A DNA stretch of 9,287 bases from an uncultured Pseudomonadota bacterium (GCA_937884235.1 CALGBT010000867.1:1-9287), one strand, 5' to 3'; positions 1 through 6,892 are shown, counted from the first letter of the stretch. Notes: a model not told the origin generated them from the sequence alone. Translations and numbers: made by a program.

Positions 1-1209
1 CATCCCGCCTTGCCCAGTACCGAGAGCACCCGCATCTTCGGTGTCCCGGTTCCAGGTACTGCCGCCAGCCTGCTGGTACCAGGCGTCGGTTGTGTCAATG
101 CCTGCAAGTTCTGCTGCACCTCGCACTTCTTTGGCAAGGCCTACACCGCATATCTTTCTACCGGCAAGCAGCTCTTCGAAACCGCCAGCGCCATTGCTGA
201 GCGGCGGGGGACCAACGAGTTCTTCGTCATGGATGAGAACTTCCTTAAGGATAGGGACCGGGCACTTGACCTGGTGGCGGAGATGGAGGCGCACGAGCGC
301 TTCTTTGAGTTCCAGATCTTCTCCTCTGCCGAGGCCATCACCGCCTTTGGCGTTGATAACCTGGAGCGGCTGGGTGTGACCTTCATCTGGATTGGCGTGG
401 AGTCCTCCTCGGAAGAGGGCAACTTCGCCAAGAACCATGGTATCGACCCCCGCAAGCTGGTCAAAGAGTTGCGCGATCGAGGCATCATCGTGTTGGCGTC
501 AGGCATTCTCTGTGCGGAGCACCACACGCCCGAGAACATCGGCAAGGACATTGATTTCATGGTGCAACTGGAATCTGATTTCGTGCAGTTCATGCTGCTG
601 ACGCCCCTGCCCACCACCGCCCTCTATCTGGACCAAAAGAAGCGGGGACTGCTGCGTGAAGATCTTCCCTTCGAGGAATGGCACGGCCAGAACGAACTCA
701 GCTTTCGTCACCCCCACTTCCCCGGCGACAGCGCCGCCCACTGGATCCGCCATGCGTTCCAGGAGGACTATCGGCGCAATTCGAGTTCCATGACGCGCGT
801 CATGGATACTACCATACGGGGTTACGACCGTCTCCACTCCAAGGGTGACCTGCCCCCCATTCTTGAGGCGCGGCGTCTGAAGATGACCCAACGCCTGCGG
901 GAGTGGTCGTCGATCATGGGAGTTATCAAGCAGCACGCGATCAACGATCAGGAGCGGGAGCGGGCGAATTCCTTGGACCGCCAGCTCCTCCAACGCTTGC
1001 CCATGACTCTCGCCCGGCGACTTGAGCGTGTCGGTGCGCAGGCGCTGGCCGCGGCCTGGTTGGCCAGAATCAAGCTGTTCGGGGATCGCATCCAGCCGCA
1101 CACCATCCTGACCCGCTACCTCCGGGGCCAGCGGGATGGAGTGCTGCCGGTACCCACCCGCATCAGCGCGACTGAGGTTGCGGCCAAGGGGTATCGTCAG
1201 GTAGGGTAG
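1..1209 (+). CDS. Radical SAM protein, probably cobalamin-binding type (5' end outside window)
   Basis: The reading frame is open from the first base and no convincing start or ribosome site is seen; the first possible start, TTG at 10, lacks a Shine-Dalgarno sequence. Numbered from that TTG, the signature CxxxCxxC lies at C28, C32 and C35 (CVNACKFC), the ligands of the 4Fe-4S cluster that cleaves S-adenosylmethionine. The preceding PVPGTAASLLVPGVGC and the following TSHFF resemble radical SAM proteins that carry an N-terminal cobalamin-binding domain. In those proteins the cysteines sit some 200 residues in, so a B12 domain is probably missing to the left; this is inference. The TIM-barrel part continues with an FIWIGVESSSE strand near residues 125-135, and a helical, Arg-rich tail follows from about residue 285. 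The substrate cannot be told from the sequence. It ends 27 bases before the histidine kinase, so co-transcription is likely. Confidence 0.85.
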   Translation, partial: HPALPSTESTRIFGVPVPGTAASLLVPGVGCVNACKFCCTSHFFGKAYTAYLSTGKQLFETASAIAERRGTNEFFVMDENFLKDRDRALDLVAEMEAHERFFEFQIFSSAEAITAFGVDNLERLGVTFIWIGVESSSEEGNFAKNHGIDPRKLVKELRDRGIIVLASGILCAEHHTPENIGKDIDFMVQLESDFVQFMLLTPLPTTALYLDQKKRGLLREDLPFEEWHGQNELSFRHPHFPGDSAAHWIRHAFQEDYRRNSSSMTRVMDTTIRGYDRLHSKGDLPPILEARRLKMTQRLREWSSIMGVIKQHAINDQERERANSLDRQLLQRLPMTLARRLERVGAQALAAAWLARIKLFGDRIQPHTILTRYLRGQRDGVLPVPTRISATEVAAKGYRQVG

Positions 1210-1226
1210 GGGAGCAACCATCCTTT

Positions 1227-1231
1227 GGAGG
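1227..1231 (+). promoter_or_regulatory. Ribosome binding site of the histidine kinase (sets a GTG start)
   Basis: GGAGG lies 5 bases before GTG at 1237. A longer frame opens at TTG 1225, but that codon overlaps the GGAGG itself and has no Shine-Dalgarno sequence of its own, so the GTG is the better start. Confidence 0.75.
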
Positions 1232-1236
1232 TAGCC

Positions 1237-2208
1237 GTGGCGACTATCGCTTCCGCCAGGGCAAAGCTGAGGCGTGCCGTGAACCTCGGGCTGACCCGGC
1301 CCCTAGTGCTCCTCTCTGTCGGCGTTCTGGTACCCATCGTCCTGGCCTCTGGGGTGGGTGTTGTTACTTTGGCCCTCAGCGAAACTCCACGGGAAATCGT
1401 CGTCGGTGTTCTGGCAGTGGTCTTTGCTACCGCGGCCTTCGCCAGCGGGATCGTGTTGGTCGTCTGGCTGGGCAAGAGAGCCCGCACCGCCCGGCTGCAA
1501 TCCGACCTGGTGAGCAACGTTTCCCACGAGTTGAAAACGCCACTGGCGGCCATTCGCATCTATGCGCAGACCCTCGAAGACGAGGAGGCCGCCGCTGATC
1601 CCCAGCTGATGCGACGCTGCGTCTCCGGCATTGTGCGGGAGACCCACTGGTTGGAGATCATGGTGGAGCGACTGCTCAGCTGGCGCAGTATCCCCCAGGA
1701 TCGCACTGGGCTTTCCATCGTCTTTGAGCCCCTCTCTCTTACCGTCAAGGATGCAGCTGACCGCTTTGACCGGATGGTTGCCGGTGGCGATGTCCGGTTC
1801 GAAGTGACCATCGACGAGCTGGGGGCAGTGCCCCACGACCGCGGTGCCATGAGCAGTGTCCTCATGAATCTGCTGACCAATGCCTACAAATACTCGCGCC
1901 AGGAAAAGCGCATCGGCCTCACATTGAAGCAGGAGGATGGCTATGCGGTGATGCGGGTATCCGACAACGGCCTGGGAATTGCGAAGCACGAGCAACAGCG
2001 AATTCTTGAGCCATTCTATCGCGTGATCGGTCGGGAGCATACCGGTGCCGGCGGCGCCGGACTGGGGCTGGCCATTGTCGCGGCCCTGGTGGCCGCGCAC
2101 GAAGGCCACCTCGACATTCTCTCGACTCCCGGTGAGGGAACCCGCTTCACGGTGCGAATTCCGTTGGCGGCGGGCGTGCCCATGCCACGTCATGGCGAGG
2201 AGGAGTGA
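1237..2208 (+). CDS. Membrane sensor histidine kinase
   Basis: A 323-residue two-component sensor kinase that should autophosphorylate on histidine and pass the phosphate to the regulator encoded next. Two hydrophobic segments (about residues 23-47 and 53-78) are joined by a loop of only about six residues, so there is no extracytoplasmic sensing domain; basic residues on both cytoplasmic flanks fit an N-in/C-in hairpin. No HAMP domain is evident. The HisKA H-box SHELKTPL puts the phosphoacceptor at H97. The HATPase_c domain shows the N-box (NLLTNAYKYS, near 211-220), G1 (DNGLGI, near 243-248), F-box (PFYRV, near 259-263) and G2 (GAGLGLAI, near 273-280), so the kinase looks active. The GTG start is chosen from the GGAGG ahead of it. 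Its stop overlaps the regulator's ATG by one base. The signal is unknown; the tiny loop suggests intramembrane or partner-dependent sensing. Confidence 0.93.
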   Translation: MATIASARAKLRRAVNLGLTRPLVLLSVGVLVPIVLASGVGVVTLALSETPREIVVGVLAVVFATAAFASGIVLVVWLGKRARTARLQSDLVSNVSHELKTPLAAIRIYAQTLEDEEAAADPQLMRRCVSGIVRETHWLEIMVERLLSWRSIPQDRTGLSIVFEPLSLTVKDAADRFDRMVAGGDVRFEVTIDELGAVPHDRGAMSSVLMNLLTNAYKYSRQEKRIGLTLKQEDGYAVMRVSDNGLGIAKHEQQRILEPFYRVIGREHTGAGGAGLGLAIVAALVAAHEGHLDILSTPGEGTRFTVRIPLAAGVPMPRHGEEE

Positions 2209-2909
2209 TGTCCGCACCTGAGCAGGCGGAAATCACCATTCTGGTGGTGGAAGATGACCGGTCGTTGCGGGAAGGCCTGGCCATGAACTTCGGCCGCAAA
2301 GGCTACCGCGTACTGGTTGCTCGGGATGGGGAAGAGGGCATGAGTATGGCCTTTGAGACCAGGCCCGACCTCATCGTGCTCGATATCATGCTGCCCGGCT
2401 TCACCGGCCTCGACATTCTCGACGAGTTGCGTAGTCGAGAGGTGGAAACCCCGGTGCTGGTGCTGTCAGCCCGAGGGCGCCTCGAACAGCGAGTGGAGGG
2501 GCTCAAGCTGGGGGCTGACGACTACCTGCCCAAGCCCTTTGAACTGCCTGAACTATTGGCCCGGGTGGAGGCCCTCCTCAGAAGAACGAAGGGCAGAGAG
2601 AAGAAGGCCTCACCGATTGTCTTCGGCGAGATCATCGTGGATGTTGTCGGCCGCACTGTGGCCCGGGACGGTAAGCCGGTGGAGCTGTCCCGCAGGGAGT
2701 TCGACCTGCTCCTCCTCCTCGCCCGTGCCCCCGGCCGGAGCTTCTCCCGAGCGCAAATCATGGAGCGGGTCTGGGGCTGGGATTTCGAGGGAACTGAGCG
2801 CACCGTGGACAACTTCATCATGGCCCTGCGCCGCAAGCTGGAATCCGAGCCTGCTAGTCCCCGTCACCTGAAGACCGTGCGCCAGATAGGCTATCGATTT
2901 GACCCGTAG
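2208..2909 (+). CDS. OmpR/PhoB-family DNA-binding response regulator
   Basis: A 233-residue transcription factor, the probable partner of the kinase immediately upstream. The N-terminal receiver domain (about 8-122) has the acidic pair at D16/D17, phosphoacceptor D59 in LIVLDIMLPG, the switch Ser at S87 (VLVLSAR) and conserved K109 (YLPKPF). The C-terminal winged-helix domain (about 137-231) ends in the usual TVRQIGYRF hairpin, with the recognition-helix region near ERTVDNFIMALRRKL. The start is ATG at 2208, sharing its A with the kinase stop (TGATG); GAGGAGG at 2197-2203 gives a better spacing to this ATG than to the in-frame GTG at 2205. Translational coupling with the kinase is likely. Target genes are unknown; proteins of this family often bind tandem direct repeats with about one helical turn of spacing. 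Confidence 0.95.
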   Translation: MSAPEQAEITILVVEDDRSLREGLAMNFGRKGYRVLVARDGEEGMSMAFETRPDLIVLDIMLPGFTGLDILDELRSREVETPVLVLSARGRLEQRVEGLKLGADDYLPKPFELPELLARVEALLRRTKGREKKASPIVFGEIIVDVVGRTVARDGKPVELSRREFDLLLLLARAPGRSFSRAQIMERVWGWDFEGTERTVDNFIMALRRKLESEPASPRHLKTVRQIGYRFDP

Positions 2910-2977
2910 CACAGTGATCGTTGCTTTGGCCAGGGGCCTCAGGTCACGGGAAAGTGGCTCCATCTCGGTCGGGGTAT

Positions 2978-3005
2978 TCTTTGACGCGAGTCAAGGGTGC
3001 GTCAA
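2978..3005 (+). other. Two mutually exclusive hairpins
   Basis: TTGAC at 2981-2985 pairs perfectly with GTCAA at 2990-2994 around a GCGA (GNRA-type) tetraloop, and the stem extends outward to 2978/2997 with one C-G and two G-T pairs. Alternatively TTGACGC at 2981-2987 pairs perfectly with GCGTCAA at 2999-3005 around an 11-base loop. Both use the same 5' arm, so only one can form at a time. No T-run follows, so it is not a standard intrinsic terminator. Function, if any, is unknown. Confidence 0.4.
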
Positions 3006-3091
3006 TTCAGAGGTGCTTCGAGACTTGTTTTTGTCGGCCGTGGGAATACCTTGTTGAAGAGGCCGCCGGATTTGCAATTGCCGCCGGTGGC

Positions 3092-3097
3092 AGGGAG
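3092..3097 (+). promoter_or_regulatory. Ribosome binding site of the cupin gene (sets the start)
   Basis: AGGGAG lies 6 bases before ATG 3104. The frame is open upstream to 2921, but that extension (61 codons) does not look like cupin sequence, and this site supports the shorter protein. Confidence 0.65.
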
Positions 3098-3103
3098 AGA
3101 GAA

Positions 3104-3451
3104 ATGACGCCCCCAAAGCGTGCCTTTGCCGAGAGCTTCCCCGTGGCCAAGCCGGTCCGTCTGGAAGCACTGATAGAGTACGGCGAAGATGCCATTGTCA
3201 GCCGCACCCTGGCCCGCACTGAGTCGGGCACCCTGACGCTCTTTGCCTTCTCGGCGGGACAGGGGCTCAGCGAGCACACCGCCCCATTTGATGCCTTTGT
3301 GCAAGTGGTGGAAGGAGAGCTTGACCTGATTGTCGATGGAGAGCACGTGCTGGCGAAGGCCGGTGAGAACGTCCTGATGCCGGCTTCCATCCCCCATTCG
3401 GTGAACGCCGAAGTGAACGCCAAGATGCTGCTCTTCATGCTCAAGAAATAG
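3104..3451 (+). CDS. Small cupin-domain protein
   Basis: A 115-residue single-domain beta-barrel protein of the conserved small-cupin type. Its core, GQGLSEHTAPFDAFVQVVEGEL (about residues 52-73, written here in its parts GQGLSEHT, PFDAF and VVEGEL), corresponds to cupin motif 1, and AGENVLMPASIPHSVN (about 86-101) to motif 2. Candidate metal ligands are H58 and H98; the second histidine of the classical HxH motif is absent, as is usual in this compact subfamily. No signal peptide is seen, so it is probably cytoplasmic. The substrate is unknown: such proteins may be enzymes, metal-dependent sensors or storage folds. Residues 100-107 form a short tandem repeat, VNAEVNAK, encoded by a 12-base repeat at 3401-3424. 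It stands alone between the two-component operon and gatE, with gaps on both sides, so its functional link to either is unclear. Confidence 0.88.
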   Translation: MTPPKRAFAESFPVAKPVRLEALIEYGEDAIVSRTLARTESGTLTLFAFSAGQGLSEHTAPFDAFVQVVEGELDLIVDGEHVLAKAGENVLMPASIPHSVNAEVNAKMLLFMLKK

Positions 3452-3504
3452 CGTTGCCGCGCTGATGGCGACCAGCCATTGAGAAATACTCTGCGCAGAT
3501 CGGC

Positions 3505-3521
3505 GAACGCGCCTTGAACGC
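3505..3521 (+). repeat. GAACGC direct repeat with 11-base period upstream of gatE
   Basis: GAACGC occurs at 3505-3510 and again at 3516-3521, an 11-base period or about one DNA turn, with the following bases also alike (GCCTT and CTT). The second copy overlaps the -35 box of the putative gatE promoter. The arrangement resembles the tandem half-sites used by OmpR/PhoB-type regulators, but two six-base matches can arise by chance. Confidence 0.3.
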
Positions 3522-3542
3522 CTTACCGGGTCCATGTAGTAT
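3514..3542 (+). promoter_or_regulatory. Putative sigma-70-like promoter for gatE-gatD-glnA
   Basis: TTGAAC at 3514-3519 and TAGTAT at 3537-3542 are separated by exactly 17 bases; each matches the consensus at 4 of 6 positions. Transcription would start near 3549, leaving a short leader of about 24 bases before the gatE ATG at 3573. The position is sensible, right before a three-gene unit, but no start site is shown by sequence alone. Confidence 0.4.
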
Positions 3543-3572
3543 CTGGCGGTATCAACTGCCCCCGGGGGTTCG

Positions 3573-5510
3573 ATGGAGACATCATTTCTTGATTTTGAAG
3601 CCTACCAGCGCATGGGTCTCAAGTGCGGTCTGGAAGTGCACCAGCAACTGGCCACGCGGCACAAACTCTTCTGCAAGTGTCCCAATACCAGCTACACCGA
3701 CCGATACGACGCCGAGATCAAGCGGCACATGAGGCCGACGCTGTCCGAGATGGGTGAATATGACCGCACCGCCCTCATGGAGTTTCGGACGCGCAAGGTG
3801 ATTCACTATCGCTTGCAGCGGGATCGCGTGTGCACGTACGAGATGGATGATGCCCCGCCCTTCGGCTTGAACCGCGAGGCCCTCGATATCGCCATCGAGA
3901 TATCCCTGCTCTTTCAGTGCAGCATCGTTGGCGAGATTCACATTGCGCGCAAGCAGTATCTTGACGGGAGCATTCCCACCGGTTTCCAGCGCACCATGAT
4001 TGTTGGCTTGGATGGATGGTTCCCATTGGATGGCCGCAAGATCAAAGTTCGCCAAATCTCCCTTGAGGAGGATGCCTGTCGTGAGTTCACTGACCGGGGG
4101 CACAAGCGCGTCTACCACACCGACCGCCTCTGCATTCCCCTCATCGAGGTAGTCACGGAACCCGACTTCAGGACCCCGGAGGAGGCCTTTCGCGGTGCCG
4201 AAGTGATCCGCCGGGTCACTCGGGTTACGGGCAAAGTGAAGCGGGGGGCCGGTTCGACCAGACAGGATACCAATGTCAGTGTAACGGGTGGGGACCGGGT
4301 TGAAATCAAAGGAGTTCCCAGCACCCACCTGATTCCCCAACTGGTTCACTGGGAAGGGATTAGACAGAGAGCCCTGGTCGAGATCGCGGCGATTATGAAG
4401 CGGCGAGGATTGGTCAAGGAGAGCTTCCTGGAGAACTGGCACGATGTCACGACGCTCCTGCGAATGACCAGGCACGCTCCCATTCGGGAGGCGCTCTCAG
4501 CTGGTGCCGTTGCCTATGCCGTTCGCCTGCCGCGCTTTGGCGGAATCCTACTGCACAGCCTGGGAGGCGGACGGAGATTCGTCGACGAAGTGAGCGACCG
4601 CGTGCGCGTCGTTGCCTGCCTCGACCAGCTTCCCAATCTCCTCTTCAGTGACGATCCGACACCCAACATCGCCCAACGAATCTGGCAGCGAGCGGCATCC
4701 CAACTGGGGGCCGACGAGAAGGACAGTGTTGTCATTGTCTGGGGCAGTCCGCAAGATGTCATCACGGCCTGCGAAGAGGTGCTCTGGCGTTGTCGTGATG
4801 CCCTCGACGCAGTGACTCCGGATACTCGGCAGGTGCGGGCGGACGGCACCACCCGCTTTGAAAGAGTGCTGGCTGGCCCCAATCGGATGTACCCGGACAC
4901 GGACATGCCGCCGGCAGCCATTGACGACGCCCATCTGGCCAGCATCGAAGCCAACCTGCCGGCACTTCCCTGGGATAGGTACGAGGTGTTGACCCAGGAC
5001 TTAGGTCTGCCCCACGATGCTGCCGACATGCTGATCCTCAGTGGTCACGGCGATCTCTACCTGCGCATAGTCAAAGAGATCGGGGCGCCGCCCCGGGTCG
5101 TTTCTCACATCCTGACCAATGCCTTCCGCCGGCTGGAGAGGGGTTGGGAGCATCCGCGCAAGATTCCCGGGGATACGCTCCTTGAGTTCTTCCGCGTCTA
5201 TGCTTCCGGCAGGTTTGCCCGGGAGGTTGCCTACGATGTGCTGGCCCGTCTGGCAGTTGATCCCCAGGGCGGAATGGAGGCGGCGTTGGCAGGTTTGCCA
5301 ATGCTCCAGGGTTGGACCGCAACCATGTTGGATGATGAAGTATTCAAGATCCTCGATGCCGACTCCGAGAGGCTGCAGAGCCTCGTTCGCATCAAGGCCG
5401 AGCGGGTGGCCATGGGGCAGGCGGTGCGTGCACTGCGCGGCCTTGCTCTGGGGTCGGAGATCCGAGAAAGCGTGCTGCGCTGGCTCGACCGGGAGGAGGT
5501 GACAGCATGA
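3573..5510 (+). CDS. gatE: Glu-tRNA(Gln) amidotransferase subunit E
   Basis: With GatD, this 645-residue protein converts Glu-tRNA(Gln) to Gln-tRNA(Gln): GatE binds the misacylated tRNA, phosphorylates its glutamate with ATP and amidates it with ammonia from GatD. The GatB/GatE kinase core spans about residues 10-330, with the signature GLEVHQQL (E21/H23, probable metal site), EEDACREF (165-172) and the GatB-type block DRLCIPLIEVVTEPDF (184-199). It is GatE rather than GatB: RPTLSEMGEYDRTAL (54-68) replaces GatB's second Cys pair, leaving only C34/C36, and an AspRS-like insertion (GAD domain) lies at about 338-450, starting SDRVRVVACLDQLPN and ending near MYPDTDMPP. A helical tail of the GatB/YqeY type follows to the end. 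Length fits archaeal GatE (about 620-640). The ATG at 3573 has only a weak G-rich site (3564-3568). It overlaps gatD by 4 bases. The surrounding signalling genes are bacterial, which is unusual for GatE. Confidence 0.93.
   Translation: METSFLDFEAYQRMGLKCGLEVHQQLATRHKLFCKCPNTSYTDRYDAEIKRHMRPTLSEMGEYDRTALMEFRTRKVIHYRLQRDRVCTYEMDDAPPFGLNREALDIAIEISLLFQCSIVGEIHIARKQYLDGSIPTGFQRTMIVGLDGWFPLDGRKIKVRQISLEEDACREFTDRGHKRVYHTDRLCIPLIEVVTEPDFRTPEEAFRGAEVIRRVTRVTGKVKRGAGSTRQDTNVSVTGGDRVEIKGVPSTHLIPQLVHWEGIRQRALVEIAAIMKRRGLVKESFLENWHDVTTLLRMTRHAPIREALSAGAVAYAVRLPRFGGILLHSLGGGRRFVDEVSDRVRVVACLDQLPNLLFSDDPTPNIAQRIWQRAASQLGADEKDSVVIVWGSPQDVITACEEVLWRCRDALDAVTPDTRQVRADGTTRFERVLAGPNRMYPDTDMPPAAIDDAHLASIEANLPALPWDRYEVLTQDLGLPHDAADMLILSGHGDLYLRIVKEIGAPPRVVSHILTNAFRRLERGWEHPRKIPGDTLLEFFRVYASGRFAREVAYDVLARLAVDPQGGMEAALAGLPMLQGWTATMLDDEVFKILDADSERLQSLVRIKAERVAMGQAVRALRGLALGSEIRESVLRWLDREEVTA
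5494..5500 (+). promoter_or_regulatory. Strong ribosome binding site of gatD inside gatE
   Basis: AGGAGGT, a full match to the anti-Shine-Dalgarno core, lies 6 bases before the gatD ATG at 5507. It is much stronger than the gatE site and, with the ATGA overlap, suggests coupled and efficient translation of gatD. Confidence 0.75.
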
Positions 5511-6892
5511 GCAATGACCGCCACAGAGGCTACCGCGGCAGGGCCCTGGAAGTACTGAAATCATTTGGCGTGGGGGTTTGGGGCGTGGCCAAGGTCCATA
5601 CCGCCAGAGGCACCTTCGAGGGATTGATTCTGCCCCGTTCAGAAACCTTTGATGACCTGCATATCGTCTTGAAATTGGATAGCGGGTACAACATCGGCGT
5701 GGCCGTTGATACCATCACGAACATGACCGAATCCGGCATCCGGAAGGCTGACTACCGGATCCCAGAGAAAGAGGTTCCGCGCAACGAAGAGTTGCCCGAT
5801 GTCAAGCTCTTCGGAACCGGCGGCACCATCGCCTCTCGCCTCGACTACCGGACCGGGGCCGTGATCCCCAGCTTCAGCCCGGGGGAACTCAACGGGGCCG
5901 TGCCGGAACTGGCATCCATCTGCAACCTGGATACCGAGAAACTCTTCGGTGTCTTCAGCGAGAACATGGCCAAAGACCAGTATATCGGCACGGCCATTGC
6001 CATCGGCAAGGCCATTGAAGATGGTTACAAGGGGATTGTCATCGGCCACGGTACCGATACTATGCACCACACCGCCAGCATTCTGTCATTCATGGTGCAG
6101 GGGTCGCCCATTCCCATCGTCATGGTCGGCTCGCAGCGCTCGTCAGACCGGCCTTCGTCTGATGCCGCGCTGAATCTGATTCACGCCATGCGCACTGCTG
6201 GGCATGGGGATATTGCCGAAGTGCTGGTGTGTATGTTCGGGCCGACCTCAGATGAATACGGTCTCCTCCATCGCGGCACCCGGGTGCGCAAGATGCACTC
6301 CAGCTATCGTTCTACCTTTCGCACCATCGGTGACATCCCCGTGGCCATGGTGAACCGGGACGACGTGATTCCATTGCGGGACGATTACCTGCGTCGTCGC
6401 GATGACCGCAAGGTGACTATCGATGCAGTGTATGACGAGCGGGTGACGCTGCTCTGGTTCTACCCTGGGATGAACCCCGACATCATGAAGGCGTGCGTCG
6501 ACATGGGCTATCGCGGCATCATCATCGGCGGCACCGGTCTGGGCCATGTTAATCGTCCCATGTATGAAGCCATGGACTACGCGCAGAAGAAGGGCGTTCA
6601 CGTCTTCATGACAGTGCAAACGCTGTGGGGCTATGTCCAGATGTACGTTTACGAGACTGGTCGCGAGTTGATGGAACTCAACGTCGTACCGACTGCCAAC
6701 ATGATGCCCGAAGTGGCCTTCATGAAGTTGGGGTGGGTGCTGGGTCATACCGATGACCGGGACAAGGTTCGGGACATGATGTTGACGCCCATCGCTCATG
6801 AAATCACTGAGCGCGAGCCGCACGACGGGTACTTGATTTACCAGGGGGGAATCCCCGAGGTGGAAGAGTTCGTCGCACACAGCCTGAAATAG
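5507..6892 (+). CDS. gatD: Glu-tRNA(Gln) amidotransferase subunit D (glutaminase)
   Basis: A 461-residue asparaginase-type glutaminase that hydrolyses glutamine and channels the ammonia to GatE. Residues about 20-90 form the small N-terminal beta domain typical of GatD (GTFEGLILPRSE, KLDSGYNIG), which plain L-asparaginases lack. The asparaginase-fold body starts at LFGTGGTIAS, giving the nucleophile T107. HGTDT supplies T183 and D184, and GTRVRKMHSSYRSTFR supplies the lysine K262, so the catalytic set equivalent to Thr/Thr/Asp/Lys of archaeal GatD is complete. The IIGGTGLGHV segment and the VPTANMMPEVAFMKLGWVLG block near the C-terminus also match GatD. It is a little longer than common archaeal versions (about 420-445). 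The start is the ATG overlapping the gatE stop (ATGA), preceded by a near-perfect ribosome site. Adjacency to gatE excludes a stand-alone asparaginase with good confidence. Confidence 0.95.
   Translation: MSNDRHRGYRGRALEVLKSFGVGVWGVAKVHTARGTFEGLILPRSETFDDLHIVLKLDSGYNIGVAVDTITNMTESGIRKADYRIPEKEVPRNEELPDVKLFGTGGTIASRLDYRTGAVIPSFSPGELNGAVPELASICNLDTEKLFGVFSENMAKDQYIGTAIAIGKAIEDGYKGIVIGHGTDTMHHTASILSFMVQGSPIPIVMVGSQRSSDRPSSDAALNLIHAMRTAGHGDIAEVLVCMFGPTSDEYGLLHRGTRVRKMHSSYRSTFRTIGDIPVAMVNRDDVIPLRDDYLRRRDDRKVTIDAVYDERVTLLWFYPGMNPDIMKACVDMGYRGIIIGGTGLGHVNRPMYEAMDYAQKKGVHVFMTVQTLWGYVQMYVYETGRELMELNVVPTANMMPEVAFMKLGWVLGHTDDRDKVRDMMLTPIAHEITEREPHDGYLIYQGGIPEVEEFVAHSLK

Larger units (their letters stand above)
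2910..3103 (+). other. Intergenic region between response regulator and cupin gene
   Basis: This 194-base gap holds no gene I can support. It contains a pair of mutually exclusive hairpins (2978-3005) and an 18-base-spaced direct repeat of GCCGCCGG at 3062-3069 and 3080-3087, close to the cupin ribosome site. I found no convincing -35/-10 pair and no stem followed by a T-run, so whether the cupin has its own promoter is open. Confidence 0.6.
3452..3572 (+). other. Intergenic region upstream of gatE
   Basis: This 121-base gap has no gene. A small stem, ATGGC at 3465-3469 with GCCAT at 3475-3479, lies just after the cupin stop, but no T-run follows it, so it is at best a weak end signal. Downstream are a direct repeat and a promoter-like pair, listed separately. 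Confidence 0.55.

Noticed and set aside
1225..1236. TTG start four codons upstream for the histidine kinase
   Set aside because: This TTG overlaps the GGAGG that serves the GTG at 1237 and has no ribosome site of its own.
2981..3009. Promoter starting with TTGACG at 2981
   Set aside because: The -35 match is good, but nothing resembling a -10 box is found at 16-18 bases (AATTCA at 17), so I read this sequence as the arm of a hairpin.
2921..3103. N-terminal extension of the cupin protein
   Set aside because: The frame is open, but the extra 61 codons look random, would cover the hairpin region, and the ATG at 3104 has a good ribosome site and gives the family's usual length.
3582..4475. Long open frame on the - strand opposite gatE
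   Set aside because: It runs entirely antisense to a gene with clear GatE motifs, its translation shows no recognisable domain, and long antisense frames are expected in GC-rich DNA. The same holds for the - strand frames at 1303-2217, 499-1221 and 6248-6880.
3573..5510. Bacterial GatB instead of GatE
   Set aside because: The GAD insertion at about residues 338-450 and the loss of GatB's second Cys pair fit GatE, and GatD follows directly.
5507..6892. Plain L-asparaginase instead of GatD
   Set aside because: The N-terminal beta domain, the VRKMHSSYR and VPTANMMPEVA blocks and the fused position next to gatE all indicate GatD.
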